Shown piece by piece: positions 54,728 through 63,987 of a stretch of 64,000 nucleotides of DNA. The stretch is from assembly GCF_013185915.1 (NCBI RefSeq), contig NZ_JAAZUH010000004.1, positions 320,859 to 384,858 on the forward strand, read 5' to 3'. Each line of letters opens with the position of its first letter. Within the stretch, counting starts at the first letter, position 1. The DNA comes from Stenotrophomonas bentonitica. GTDB lineage: Bacteria; Pseudomonadota; Gammaproteobacteria; Xanthomonadales; Xanthomonadaceae. The notes under the pieces were generated by a model that made no database searches, was not told where the DNA came from, and was given only the letters and a program-made list of their open reading frames with translations. Both the position numbers and the translations under genes were made by a program.

Positions 54728-55687
54728 ATGCAGTCCCGTTCCACCCCCGAGCCCCCCGCCTGCGCGCCGCGCGGCCGCTGGGCCACCGTGCTGCGCTGGT
54801 TCGACACCGGTGCGAACGCGCCCGTGGCCGGCGCGGAAGGCAACCGCGTGGACTGGCTGCGGGCGATCCCGTTCGTGGCCATGCACCTGGCCTGCCTGGC
54901 GGTGATCTGGGTGGGCGTGTCCTGGGTGGCGGTGGGCGTGGCGCTGGCGCTGTATGCCGTGCGCATGTTCGCCATCACCGCGTTCTACCACCGCTACTTC
55001 GCACACCGCACCTTCCGCACCTCGCGCGTGGTGCAGTTCGTGTTCGCGGTGATCGGCGCCTCCAGCGTGCAGCGCGGTCCGCTGTGGTGGGCCGCGCATC
55101 ACCGCAACCACCACCGCCACACCGAAACCGCGGCCGACCCGCATTCGCCCACCGTGCACGGCTTCTGGTGGAGCCACATGGGCTGGTTCCTCACCGCCGA
55201 AGGCTTCCGCACCGACTGGGCGCGCATACCCGACCTGGTGCGCTACCCGGAACTGCGCTGGCTGGACCGCTTCGACACGCTGGTGCCGGTGGCGCTGGCC
55301 GCCGCCCTGTTCGGGCTGGGCGCGCTGCTGGAGCGGGTGGCACCGGGGCTGGGCACCAGCGGCGGGCAGATGCTGGTCTGGGGCTTCTTCATCTCCACCG
55401 TGGTGCTGTTCCACGCCACCGTGACCATCAACTCGCTCGCCCACCGCTTCGGACGGCGCCGCTTCGCCACCGGTGACGACAGCCGCAACAACCTGTGGCT
55501 GGCGCTGCTCACCTTCGGCGAAGGCTGGCACAACAACCATCATTTCTTCCCGGGGACTGCGCGCCAGGGCTTCTACTGGTGGGAAGTGGACATCACCTGG
55601 TACGGGCTGCGCGCGATGGCCGCGCTGCGCCTGGTACGCGACCTCAAACCCGTGCCGGCCTGGGTGCTGGCCAAGGCGGAGCACTGA
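54728..55687 (+). CDS. Membrane fatty-acid desaturase (acyl-CoA/phospholipid delta-9 type)
   Basis: 319 residues with membrane helices and the three histidine boxes of the desaturase family: HRYFAHR, HRNHHRH and HNNHH, which bind the diiron centre. It inserts a double bond in acyl chains. AGGAG at 54714-54718 is correctly spaced for the ATG at 54728 and not for the ATG at 54719. First gene of the putative ECF-controlled lipid operon; the next gene starts one base after its stop. Confidence 0.88.
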   Translation: MQSRSTPEPPACAPRGRWATVLRWFDTGANAPVAGAEGNRVDWLRAIPFVAMHLACLAVIWVGVSWVAVGVALALYAVRMFAITAFYHRYFAHRTFRTSRVVQFVFAVIGASSVQRGPLWWAAHHRNHHRHTETAADPHSPTVHGFWWSHMGWFLTAEGFRTDWARIPDLVRYPELRWLDRFDTLVPVALAAALFGLGALLERVAPGLGTSGGQMLVWGFFISTVVLFHATVTINSLAHRFGRRRFATGDDSRNNLWLALLTFGEGWHNNHHFFPGTARQGFYWWEVDITWYGLRAMAALRLVRDLKPVPAWVLAKAEH

Positions 55688-55688
55688 C

Positions 55689-56969
55689 ATGCGTATCGCC
55701 GTGATCGGATCGGGTATCGCCGGCTTGGCCAGCGCATGGTGGTTGAGCCAGCGCCACGAAGTGACTTTGTTTGAAGCCAACGACTACCTCGGCGGGCACA
55801 CCCACACCCACCTGGTGCAGGTGGATGGCCGGCTGCAGTCGGTGGACACCGGCTTCATCGTGTTCAACCCGCAGAACTACCCGCTGTTGACCGCGCTGTT
55901 CAATGACCTGGGCGTGGCGTTCCAGCCCACCACCATGAGCTTCTCGGTACACAGCGAACGCAGCGGTGTGGAGTACAACGCCACCTCGCTGGACACCCTT
56001 TTCTGCCAGCGCCGCAACCTGGCTTCGCCGCGTTTCTGGGGCATGCTGCGCGACCTGCGCCGCTTCTATCGCGAGGCACCGAAGCTGCTGCGCAGTGGCG
56101 ACGAAGGGCCTTCGCTGGGTGAGTTCCTGGATGCGGGCCGCTACGGCGGTGCTTTCATCCAGGAGCACCTGCTGCCGATGGCCTCGGCCCTGTGGTCGGC
56201 GCCCATCGCCAGCCTGGCGCACTTCCCGGCGCGCTACCTGGTGCAGTTCATGGCCAACCACCAGATGCTGCAGATCAGCGGGCGGCCGGAATGGCGCGTG
56301 GTCACCGGCGGTTCGGCACGCTACGTGGACGCGATGCGCCGGCGCTGGCGGGTACGTGAACGGCTGGAGTCGCGCGTGCTGGGTGTGGAGCGCCATGAAC
56401 ACGGCGTGCGCGTGCTCACCGCTGAGGGGCTGGAAGGCTTCGACCAGATGGTGCTCGCCTGCCACAGCGACCAGGCGCTGGCGCTGCTCTCCGACGCCGA
56501 CCCGACCGAGCGCAGCGTGCTGGGCGCGATCAGCTACCAGCCCAACGAAGTGGTACTGCACACCGACGCCCGCCTGCTGCCGCGCAACCGCAAGGCGTGG
56601 GCCGCGTGGAATGCGCATGTGCCGCGCGATGCGATGGCGCCGTGCTCGGTCAGCTACTACATGAACGACCTGCAGGGCATCGACACCCCTTCGCCGCTGG
56701 TGGTCACGCTCAACCGTACCGGGGCGATCGCGCCGGACAAGATCCTGCGCACCATGCACTACTCCCACCCGGTGCACGACCACGAGATGGTCCGTGCGCA
56801 GGCGCGCTGGTCTGAAGTGCAGGGCCGCCGTCGTACCTGGTTCGCCGGTGCGTACTGGGGCTGGGGCTTCCACGAAGACGGCATCCGCAGCGCACGCCGG
56901 GTGGTGGATGCGCTGCAGTCGCTGGATGCCGAAACCTACTGGCCACTCTCGAAGGGCGTGCCGGCATGA
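55689..56969 (+). CDS. FAD-dependent amine-oxidase-like oxidoreductase
   Basis: 426 residues. N-terminal dinucleotide motif MRIAVIGSGIAGLASAWWL and the GGHTHTH segment place it with the NAD(P)-binding Rossmann/amine-oxidase proteins that occur beside DUF1365 and cyclopropane synthases in many proteobacteria. It probably oxidises or reduces an acyl chain. A dehydrogenase (UfaD) acts in the known furan fatty acid pathway; whether this gene is its counterpart is not shown. Overlaps the next gene by four bases. Confidence 0.82.
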   Translation: MRIAVIGSGIAGLASAWWLSQRHEVTLFEANDYLGGHTHTHLVQVDGRLQSVDTGFIVFNPQNYPLLTALFNDLGVAFQPTTMSFSVHSERSGVEYNATSLDTLFCQRRNLASPRFWGMLRDLRRFYREAPKLLRSGDEGPSLGEFLDAGRYGGAFIQEHLLPMASALWSAPIASLAHFPARYLVQFMANHQMLQISGRPEWRVVTGGSARYVDAMRRRWRVRERLESRVLGVERHEHGVRVLTAEGLEGFDQMVLACHSDQALALLSDADPTERSVLGAISYQPNEVVLHTDARLLPRNRKAWAAWNAHVPRDAMAPCSVSYYMNDLQGIDTPSPLVVTLNRTGAIAPDKILRTMHYSHPVHDHEMVRAQARWSEVQGRRRTWFAGAYWGWGFHEDGIRSARRVVDALQSLDAETYWPLSKGVPA

Positions 56970-57733
56970 CCGCCAGCGCCATCTACCGTGGCCGCATGCA
57001 GCACCGTCGGCACCTCCCACAGGCGCACGCGTTCGGCTACCCGGTGGCGCACCTGCTGCTTGACCTCGATGAGATCGATGAGGTGTTCAAGCACCGCTGG
57101 TTCTGGTCGGTCGGTCGCCGCAACCTCGCCGAGTTCCGCCGCAGCGACTACCTGGGCGAACCGGACCAGCCGCTGGCCGACGCGGTACGTGCACGCATCA
57201 CCGAAGCGCTGGGACGCGCGCCGGCCGGACCGATCCGGCTGCTGACCCACCTGCGTTACGGCGGGCACGTGTTCAATCCGGTCAGCTTCTACTACTGCTA
57301 CGCCGCCGACGGCACCACGCTGGACTGCATCGTGGCTGAAATCACCAACACGCCGTGGAAGGAACGCCACGCCTACGTGCTGCCGGTGAGCGAGGCCGAC
57401 GCGCACGGCCGCGCGCTGGGCTGGACCTTCGACAAGCGCTTCCATGTGTCGCCGTTCATGCAGATGGACTGCGAGTACCGCTGGCGCTTCACTGCCCCCG
57501 GCAACGACCTGCACGTGCACATGCAGGTGTGGCGCGACGGCCAGCGCCAGTTCGACGCCGACCTGGCCCTGCAGCGGCATCCGCTCGACGGCCGTGGCCT
57601 GGCCCGGGTGCTGCTGCGCTACCCGCTGATGACCGTGCAGGTGGTGGCCGCCATCCACTGGCAGGCGCTGCGCCTGTGGCTCAAACGCAATCCCGTGCAC
57701 GACCACCCATCCATTGCTGGAAAGCATCCATGA
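56966..57733 (+). CDS. DUF1365 family protein
   Basis: 255 residues with the family's AIYRGRMQHRRHLPQAHAFGYPV opening, RIRLLTHLRY-type core (IRLLTHLRYGGHVFNPVSFYYCY) and FDKRFHVSPFMQMDCEYRW. It regularly co-occurs with FAD oxidoreductases and Cfa-type methyltransferases, but its activity is not settled. ATGA overlaps on both sides. Confidence 0.88.
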   Translation: MTASAIYRGRMQHRRHLPQAHAFGYPVAHLLLDLDEIDEVFKHRWFWSVGRRNLAEFRRSDYLGEPDQPLADAVRARITEALGRAPAGPIRLLTHLRYGGHVFNPVSFYYCYAADGTTLDCIVAEITNTPWKERHAYVLPVSEADAHGRALGWTFDKRFHVSPFMQMDCEYRWRFTAPGNDLHVHMQVWRDGQRQFDADLALQRHPLDGRGLARVLLRYPLMTVQVVAAIHWQALRLWLKRNPVHDHPSIAGKHP

Positions 57734-58992
57734 ACGACATGACCCGACCGCTGGCATTGCCCCAGCCGAGCGCGCTGGAAGCCTTCCTGCGCCGCCGCCT
57801 GCTCACGCAGCTGGCGCCGCTGCAGGGCGGACGGCTGCACCTGCGCGACGCGCTCGGCGATGTCAGCCTGGGCGATGCCGATGCCGATGCACCGCTGCAG
57901 GTCACCGTGTGGGTGGACAACCCGGCGTTCTACCGCGCGGTGGCCGCGCAGGGCAGCGTGGGCGCGGGTGAGGCCTACATCGCCGGCCACTGGCGCTGCG
58001 ACAACCTGGTCGCTCTGGTGCAGCTGCTGGTGGGCAACCGCGCGCTGCTGGACGGCATGGAGCGGGGCCCGGCGCGGCTCGGCGGCTGGCTGCTGCAGGG
58101 CTGGAACCACCTGCGCCGCAACACGCGCGAAGGCAGCCGCCGCAACATCGCGGCGCATTACGACCTGGGCAACGCGTTCTTCTCGCTGTTCCTGTCCAGC
58201 GACCTGATGTATTCCTCGGCGCTGTATGCCGTGGCCGGTGACACGCTCGAAGCCGCCTCGCAGCGCAAGCTTGCGCGCATCTGCGAACAGCTGCAGCTGC
58301 AGCCCGGCGACCGCGTGATCGAGATCGGCACCGGCTGGGGCGGCTTCGCGCTGTACGCGGCGCGCCACCACGGCTGCCATGTCACCACCACCACCATCTC
58401 CAGGGAGCAGTACGCCCTGGCCACCGAGCGGGTGGCCAGGGCGGGGCTGCAGGACAAGGTGACTGTACTGCTGAACGACTACCGCGACCTGGACGGCCAA
58501 TACGACAAGCTGGTTTCCATCGAGATGATCGAAGCGATCGGCGCGCAGTACCTCGATACCTACTTCGCCACGCTCGGGCGGCTGCTCAAGCCAGAGGGGC
58601 TGGCCCTGCTGCAGGCCATCACCATCGAAGACCATCGCTACCTGCAGGCGCTGGGCAGCGTGGACTACATCAAGCGCTTCGTGTTTCCGGGCAGCTTCAT
58701 CCCCTCGCTCAGTGCCATGCTGGCTGCGAAGACCCGCAGCAGCGACCTGCAGCTGATCGGCCAGCACGACTTTGGCCAGTCCTACGCGCTCACCCTGCGT
58801 GCATGGCGTCGCCGCTTCCTGTCGCAGCTGCCGGCGGTGCGCGCGCAGGGCTTCGACGAGCGCTTCATCCGCCTGTGGGAGTTCTACCTGGCGTACTGCG
58901 AAGGCGGCTTCCTGGAACGCTCCATCGGCGTCTCGCAGCTGCTGTTCGCGCGCCCCGGCTATCGGCCGGCCGACATTCCCGGAACGCACTGA
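57730..58992 (+). CDS. Cyclopropane-fatty-acid synthase family methyltransferase 1
   Basis: 420 residues. SAM-binding VIEIGTGWGGFALYAA, the lipid-binding NIAAHYDLGNAFFSLFLSSDLMYSSALY and the acidic VSIEMIEAIG correspond to E. coli Cfa. In place of the active-site HTIG histidine the sequence has LQAITIED, so methyl transfer may give a methyl branch or methylidene rather than a cyclopropane ring. It presumably acts on unsaturated acyl chains in the membrane. Confidence 0.85.
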   Translation: MNDMTRPLALPQPSALEAFLRRRLLTQLAPLQGGRLHLRDALGDVSLGDADADAPLQVTVWVDNPAFYRAVAAQGSVGAGEAYIAGHWRCDNLVALVQLLVGNRALLDGMERGPARLGGWLLQGWNHLRRNTREGSRRNIAAHYDLGNAFFSLFLSSDLMYSSALYAVAGDTLEAASQRKLARICEQLQLQPGDRVIEIGTGWGGFALYAARHHGCHVTTTTISREQYALATERVARAGLQDKVTVLLNDYRDLDGQYDKLVSIEMIEAIGAQYLDTYFATLGRLLKPEGLALLQAITIEDHRYLQALGSVDYIKRFVFPGSFIPSLSAMLAAKTRSSDLQLIGQHDFGQSYALTLRAWRRRFLSQLPAVRAQGFDERFIRLWEFYLAYCEGGFLERSIGVSQLLFARPGYRPADIPGTH

Positions 58993-58993
58993 C

Positions 58994-59548
58994 ATGCGCC
59001 ACTTCTGGGCCAACCTCATCGGCAACCAGCTGGTCTGGCTGTGCGCGGTGATCGGCGCCGGGCACGGGCTGCGTTGGCCGGCACTCCTGGCCGCCGGCGC
59101 TTACGTGGCCAGCCAGCTGGCGATGTCGGCGCGGCCCGGGGTTGATCTGAAGTTGCTGCTGGTGGCGGTGCTGTGCGGCCTGGTCGTTGACGGCATGGCG
59201 GGCGCCTCGGGGCGGGTGGTGTATGCCGCCGCATGGCCCAACGCCGCTGTGGCGCCGATATGGATCCTCGCACTGTGGGCGGCCTTCGCCATGACCCTTA
59301 ACGTTTCGCTGCAGGTTCTGCAGCGACGCGTATGGCTGGCAGCCGTACTGGGGCTGCTGGCTCCACTGGCGTATCTGTCAGCGGCCCGCGGCTGGTCATC
59401 AGTGAGTTTCCCCACGCCGTCGTGGCACGGCGTAGTCCTGCTCGCGGCCGGATGGGCAGTGGCACTGCCGCTGCTCTCGGTCTGCGCGCGCCACTGGCAG
59501 CGCAACGCGTCACCTGTCACCGCGAACACCAACGGAGCGCATGCATGA
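58994..59548 (+). CDS. DUF2878 membrane protein
   Basis: 184 residues with about five hydrophobic helices. ANLIGNQLVWLCAVIGAGHGLRWPALL and APIWILALWAAFAMTLN match the DUF2878 family, which travels with cfa-type clusters. Unknown function. Starts one base after the upstream stop. Confidence 0.8.
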   Translation: MRHFWANLIGNQLVWLCAVIGAGHGLRWPALLAAGAYVASQLAMSARPGVDLKLLLVAVLCGLVVDGMAGASGRVVYAAAWPNAAVAPIWILALWAAFAMTLNVSLQVLQRRVWLAAVLGLLAPLAYLSAARGWSSVSFPTPSWHGVVLLAAGWAVALPLLSVCARHWQRNASPVTANTNGAHA

Positions 59549-60318
59549 TCAATCTCCTATGGGTCTGGCTGTATGCCGCCGTCATCATGACGTGGGGCTG
59601 GTGGTGGCAGCGCCGCCACCAGAATATCGGCGTGGTCGACGTGCTCTGGGCCAAGGGCGTGGGTGCGTCTGCACTGCTGCTTGCCCTCCTGGGCGAAGGC
59701 GTAACGGCGCCACGCATCGCGTTGGCGGTGCTGGGCGGGCTGTGGGGATCGCGCTTGGCGCTGCACCTGTGGAAGCGCGTGCGCAGCGAAGACGAAGACG
59801 GCCGTTACCAGCACCTGCGCAAACACTGGCACGGGCACCAGGGAAAGATCTTCGGCTTCTTCCAGTTTCAGGCGCTGCTGATCGTACTGTTCGCGCTGCC
59901 GTTCGTGGCGGTGTCGCAGAGCGCGGAACTCCCTGTGGGTTGGATCATCGCCGCAGCGACGATGTGGCTGCTCAGCGTGGGCGGTGAATCGCTCGCCGAC
60001 CGCCAGCTGGCGCGCTTCCGGGCCAACCCGGCCAACAAGGGCAAGACCTGCCGCGACGGGCTGTGGCGTTACTCCCGCCACCCCAACTACTTCTTCGAAT
60101 GGCTGCACTGGTTCACCTATGTATTGCTGGCCGTGCACTCGCCGCTGTGGTGGCTGGCCTGGTCCGGGCCGCTGGTGATGTACATCTTCCTGCGCTGGGT
60201 AAGCGGCATTCCGTTCACCGAAGCGCAGGCGCTGCGCAGCCGTGGCGACGACTACCGCGCCTACCAGCGCAGCACCCCGATGCTGTTTCCGTGGTTTCCC
60301 AAGGAGTCCAAGCCGTGA
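59545..60318 (+). CDS. DUF1295 family membrane oxidoreductase-like protein
   Basis: 257 residues, about six membrane helices. The C-terminal half (RFRANPANKGKTCRDGLWRYSRHPNYFFEWLHW) is the conserved core shared with steroid 5-alpha-reductases and isoprenylcysteine methyltransferases. It may reduce an unsaturated acyl intermediate; the reaction is not established. Overlaps both neighbours. Confidence 0.85.
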   Translation: MINLLWVWLYAAVIMTWGWWWQRRHQNIGVVDVLWAKGVGASALLLALLGEGVTAPRIALAVLGGLWGSRLALHLWKRVRSEDEDGRYQHLRKHWHGHQGKIFGFFQFQALLIVLFALPFVAVSQSAELPVGWIIAAATMWLLSVGGESLADRQLARFRANPANKGKTCRDGLWRYSRHPNYFFEWLHWFTYVLLAVHSPLWWLAWSGPLVMYIFLRWVSGIPFTEAQALRSRGDDYRAYQRSTPMLFPWFPKESKP

Positions 60319-61388
60319 ATGTCGCCCGTGAATCGCTGCCCCTGCCGGACTACGCGCCCGGGCTCACCGGCCTGGCCGAACGTGGCCTGCTGCCCGACGC
60401 GCTGCTGCGGCTGGGCATCCGCCGCCAATGCGAAGCGCGCCTGCGCGAGGAAAGCGCCGGTGGCGTGGAAGCGCAGGCGAAACGCTTCTCCGAGCGGATC
60501 GTGGGCCTGTCGCGCAGCCCGGTGGCCCTGCACGTGGATGCCGCAAACCGCCAGCATTACGAAGTACCTGCCGCGTTCTTCCAGGACTGCCTGGGTGCGC
60601 GTTTGAAGTACAGCAGCTGCTATTACCCCACCGGCCGCGAGACACTCGACCAGGCCGAAGAAGCGATGCTCTCGCTGTACGGCGAACGCGCCCAGCTGGC
60701 CGACGACCAGGACATCCTGGAGCTGGGCTGCGGCTGGGGTTCGCTGACCTTGTGGATGGCCGAACGCCTGCCCGGTTCGCGCATCACCGCCGTGTCCAAC
60801 TCCAACAGCCAGCGCGAATACATCATGGCCCAGTGCCGCGCGCGCGGACTGAAGAACGTGACCGTGCTGACCCGCGACGTGAACCAGTTGGTGCTGGACC
60901 CGGGCAGCTTCGACCGCGTTGTGTCGATCGAGATGTTCGAGCACATGCGCAACTACGCACGTCTCATGCAGCGCATCCAGCAGTGGCTGCGCCCGGAAGG
61001 CAAGCTGTTCGTGCACATCTTCGTGCACCGCACCCTGATGTACCCGTTCGAAACCGAAGGCGACGACAACTGGATGGGCCGCCACTTCTTCACCGGCGGC
61101 CTGATGCCTGCTGCGGACACCCTGCTGCACTTCCAGCAGCACCTGCGCCTGCAGCAGCGTTGGCTGGTCGATGGCACCCATTACGAGCGCACCGCCAACC
61201 ACTGGCTGGAGCGACAGGACCAGAACCGCGACGCGGTGATGGCGGTGCTGCGCGCCGGTTACGGCGAGGCCGCCGCCGCGCTCTGGTTCCAGCGCTGGCG
61301 CATGTTCTGGATGGCCTGCGCCGAACTGTTCGGTTACCAGCAGGGCCAGCAATGGATGGTGGCCCACTACCTGTTCGATCGTTCCTGA
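60315..61388 (+). CDS. Cyclopropane-fatty-acid synthase family methyltransferase 2
   Basis: 357 residues, shorter than the first copy. SAM site ILELGCGWGSLTLWMAERLPG, lipid region FYEVP-like YEVPAAFFQDCLGARLKYSSCYYP, acidic VSIEMFEHMRNY. Its sequence is distant from copy 1, so the two probably have different products or substrates. The closest known behaviour is a SAM-dependent methylase of unsaturated fatty acids. Starts with GTG overlapping the DUF1295 stop. Confidence 0.85.
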   Translation: MNVARESLPLPDYAPGLTGLAERGLLPDALLRLGIRRQCEARLREESAGGVEAQAKRFSERIVGLSRSPVALHVDAANRQHYEVPAAFFQDCLGARLKYSSCYYPTGRETLDQAEEAMLSLYGERAQLADDQDILELGCGWGSLTLWMAERLPGSRITAVSNSNSQREYIMAQCRARGLKNVTVLTRDVNQLVLDPGSFDRVVSIEMFEHMRNYARLMQRIQQWLRPEGKLFVHIFVHRTLMYPFETEGDDNWMGRHFFTGGLMPAADTLLHFQQHLRLQQRWLVDGTHYERTANHWLERQDQNRDAVMAVLRAGYGEAAAALWFQRWRMFWMACAELFGYQQGQQWMVAHYLFDRS

Positions 61389-61407
61389 GTCTTACGAGGA
61401 GAACGTC

Positions 61408-61956
61408 ATGTCACTACGCTCCCTGTTTCCCCTGTTCGCCGCCGGCATGCTGCTCAGCGGCTGCGGTGGCAATACGCGCCCGATCCCCCCGGTGGCGCAC
61501 GTGGACGTGCCGCGCTTCATGGGCGACTGGTACGTGATCGCGCACATTCCCAGCCGCCCCGAGCGCGAAGCGTTCGATGCGGTGGAGTCCTACGCGCTGC
61601 GCCCCGACGGCCGCATCCAGACCACTTTCAGCTTCCGCAAGGGCAGCTTCCAGGCGCCGGTGAAGCAGATGCACCCGATCGGCACCGTCAAGGAGGGCAC
61701 CGGCGGCGCGGAGTGGGGCATGCAGTTCGTGTGGCCGATCAAGGCCGAATACGTGATCGTCTACCTGGACGACGACTACCAGCAGACGATCGTGGGACGC
61801 AGCAAGCGCGACTACATGTGGCTGATGTCGCGCTCCCCGCAGATGTCTGACGCGGACTACCAGAAGGCGATGACCCGTATTGCCGCGCTGGGCTACGACC
61901 TGTCTCAGGTGCGCCGGGTGCCGCAGTCAGCTGGCAGCGCCCCGCCAAAGCCGTAA
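61408..61956 (+). CDS. Blc-like bacterial lipocalin, lipoprotein
   Basis: 182 residues. Lipoprotein signal MSLRSLFPLFAAGMLLSGC with Cys19, then the lipocalin motif MGDWYVIAHIPSRPEREAFDAVESY and later YVIVYLDDDYQQTIVG. Outer-membrane lipocalins bind lysophospholipids or fatty acids. Good ribosome site (GAGGAG) 19 bases after the Cfa2 stop. Last gene of the lipid operon. Confidence 0.9.
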   Translation: MSLRSLFPLFAAGMLLSGCGGNTRPIPPVAHVDVPRFMGDWYVIAHIPSRPEREAFDAVESYALRPDGRIQTTFSFRKGSFQAPVKQMHPIGTVKEGTGGAEWGMQFVWPIKAEYVIVYLDDDYQQTIVGRSKRDYMWLMSRSPQMSDADYQKAMTRIAALGYDLSQVRRVPQSAGSAPPKP

Positions 61957-62031
61957 TTGCGGCGCCGTTCTCAGGCCTTGAGAGGGCGCTGGGGGATACT
62001 GGTCCCCTGGCGTGGGGCGGAGGACGGCGAC

Positions 62032-63915
62032 GTGGCGGACAAGTACTGCGATCTGGTCATGAAGGGCGGTATCACCAGCGGCATCGTGTATCCCAATGCG
62101 GTGCTGTCGCTGGCACGCGAATACCGCTTCAAGAACATCGGCGGCACCTCGGCGGGCGCGATTGCCGCAGCGGTGGCGGCCGCGGCGGCACTGGGCGACC
62201 GGCGTTGCCGGGCCGGTGAAGCGCTCGGCCCGCAGGCCGGGTTTCCGGGTCTGGCCGATGTCTCCACGCAGCTGTCGCGGCGTGGCTTCATTTACAGCCT
62301 GTTCCAGCCCGCCTACGGGGCGCGTACCGCCTACCGGCTGCTGGTAATGCTGACCGGCAAGGCCGGGCTGCCCCGCAAGATCCTGTGCCTGCTGGCGGCG
62401 GTGTTCGCGATTGCGCCGCTGGAACTGCTGGCCGCCCTGGTGGGCCTGCTGGCCATCGGCTGGCTGGCGGCCGGCGTGGAGGGCATGTGGGCCACGCTGC
62501 TGCCGTCGCTGCTGTGCGCGTACGGCGCCGGCGTGCTGGCGTCGGCGCTGCGCATTGCGCGGGTGGCGCGGCGTAACCTGCTCGGGTTGTGTTCCGGGGC
62601 TACGCAGTCCGGTTCCGGGAGCCCTGCACTGACCGACTGGCTGCACACCCAGCTGCAGGCGCTCTCGGGCAAGCCGCTGGACCAGCCGCTGACCTTCGCC
62701 GACCTGCATGCCGCGCCGCGCTACCCGGGCGAGCCGGGTGGGGCGCATGCGATCAGCCTGCAGATGATCACCACCTGCGTGTCGCACACCGAACCGCGCA
62801 CGCTGCCGTTCAGTGGCTCGCAGTTCTGGTTCTGCCGCGAGCAGTTCGAGCAGCTGTTCCCGGCCAGCGTGGTGGCGTGGCTGCTGGCCCGCGCCGGTGC
62901 GCCGCAGCGGGTGGAGGGCGTGGACTACTACCGCCTGCCGGAAGGCGAACAGCTGCCGGTACTGGTGGCCACGCGCATGAGCCTGAGCTTCCCGCTGCTG
63001 ATCAGCGCGGTGCCGCTGCACGAACCGGCCCGGCGTGAGCGCCGCTGCGAACCGGTGGCCGACCCGGCGCCGCCACATGACAACCGCAACGTGGCCGACA
63101 GCATGGAAGGCCTCACCAGCGGCGGGCACGACTGCGGCCCGGTGATTACCGCGTTCCGCGTGTGCTGGTTCTCCGATGGTGGGATCAGCAGCAACTTCCC
63201 CATCCACCTGTTCGACGCCGCGCTGCCACGCTGGCCCACGTTCGGCATCAACCTGGTGTATCCGCATGCGGCCGAAGCGCTGCGCGCGGCGCCCGGTTCG
63301 CCCGACGCGATCAATGCAGCGGTGTTCCTGCCCACCGAGAACCGCCATGGCTGGCAGCGCAGCTACCAGTCCATCGCGCGGCCGCTGGCGGCAGCGGAGA
63401 TGTCCGGCTTCCTGTTCTCCATCGTCTCCACCATGCAGAACTGGCGCGACGTGCTGCAGGCGAGGGCGCCGGGCTACCGTGACCGCATCGTGCATGTTTC
63501 GCTGCAGGGCGACGAGGGCGGCATGAACCTGGACATGCCGCAGGAGGTGCTGAGCCGGATTGCGGCGAAGGGGAGCGTAGCGGGCGAGCGGTTCTGCGAT
63601 TTTTCCTTTGCGAACCATTACTGGATTCGCTGGCGAAATCTTGCTTCCGCTTACCAGCGCTACACGCTGGAGGTGGCGCGCACCGATGATCCCAACCAGC
63701 GCGTGCCGGCGTGGCAGGAGGCATATGAGTCGGTGGCGAGTGGTGTTCCCAACCCGCCGTCCTACCGGTTCGGTTCGGAGGAAAAGCGCCGCGCGTCGCA
63801 GCAGCTGTGGCGGTTGATGGTGGATCAAGGGCAGGCGTGGGAAGACCTGGGGCCGAACCTGACGGATGGGGCGCCGAGGCCGTTGCCGCAGATGAAGGTG
63901 ACGCCCAGCTATTGA
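62032..63915 (+). CDS. Patatin-like phospholipase
   Basis: 627 residues. Patatin features: oxyanion Gly-rich MKGGITSGIVYPNAV, nucleophile in GGTSAGAIAA (GxSxG), and the catalytic Asp in WFSDGGISSNFPIH. Two hydrophobic segments (ILCLLAAVFAIAPLELLAAL and following) suggest membrane association. GTG at 62032 has GGAGG upstream; a TTG at 61957 is also in frame. A 25-base hairpin lies across its stop. Confidence 0.8.
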   Translation: MADKYCDLVMKGGITSGIVYPNAVLSLAREYRFKNIGGTSAGAIAAAVAAAAALGDRRCRAGEALGPQAGFPGLADVSTQLSRRGFIYSLFQPAYGARTAYRLLVMLTGKAGLPRKILCLLAAVFAIAPLELLAALVGLLAIGWLAAGVEGMWATLLPSLLCAYGAGVLASALRIARVARRNLLGLCSGATQSGSGSPALTDWLHTQLQALSGKPLDQPLTFADLHAAPRYPGEPGGAHAISLQMITTCVSHTEPRTLPFSGSQFWFCREQFEQLFPASVVAWLLARAGAPQRVEGVDYYRLPEGEQLPVLVATRMSLSFPLLISAVPLHEPARRERRCEPVADPAPPHDNRNVADSMEGLTSGGHDCGPVITAFRVCWFSDGGISSNFPIHLFDAALPRWPTFGINLVYPHAAEALRAAPGSPDAINAAVFLPTENRHGWQRSYQSIARPLAAAEMSGFLFSIVSTMQNWRDVLQARAPGYRDRIVHVSLQGDEGGMNLDMPQEVLSRIAAKGSVAGERFCDFSFANHYWIRWRNLASAYQRYTLEVARTDDPNQRVPAWQEAYESVASGVPNPPSYRFGSEEKRRASQQLWRLMVDQGQAWEDLGPNLTDGAPRPLPQMKVTPSY

Positions 63916-63933
63916 CCGCAACGCGGTCAATAG
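63909..63933. terminator. Hairpin over the stop codon of the patatin-like gene
   Basis: CTATTGACCGC-AAC-GCGGTCAATAG: perfect 11-base arms, loop of three, containing the TGA stop. No T-run. Confidence 0.45.
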
Positions 63934-63935
63934 CT

Positions 63936-63959
63936 GTAGTGCCGGCCGCCGGCCGGCTC
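63936..63959. repeat. GTAG-headed REP-like palindrome at the right edge
   Basis: GTAGTGCCGGCCGCCGGCC, the same unit as at 47110-47134. Confidence 0.65.
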
Positions 63960-63987
63960 CTCGCGATGCCAAACACCCCTTGGAGCC

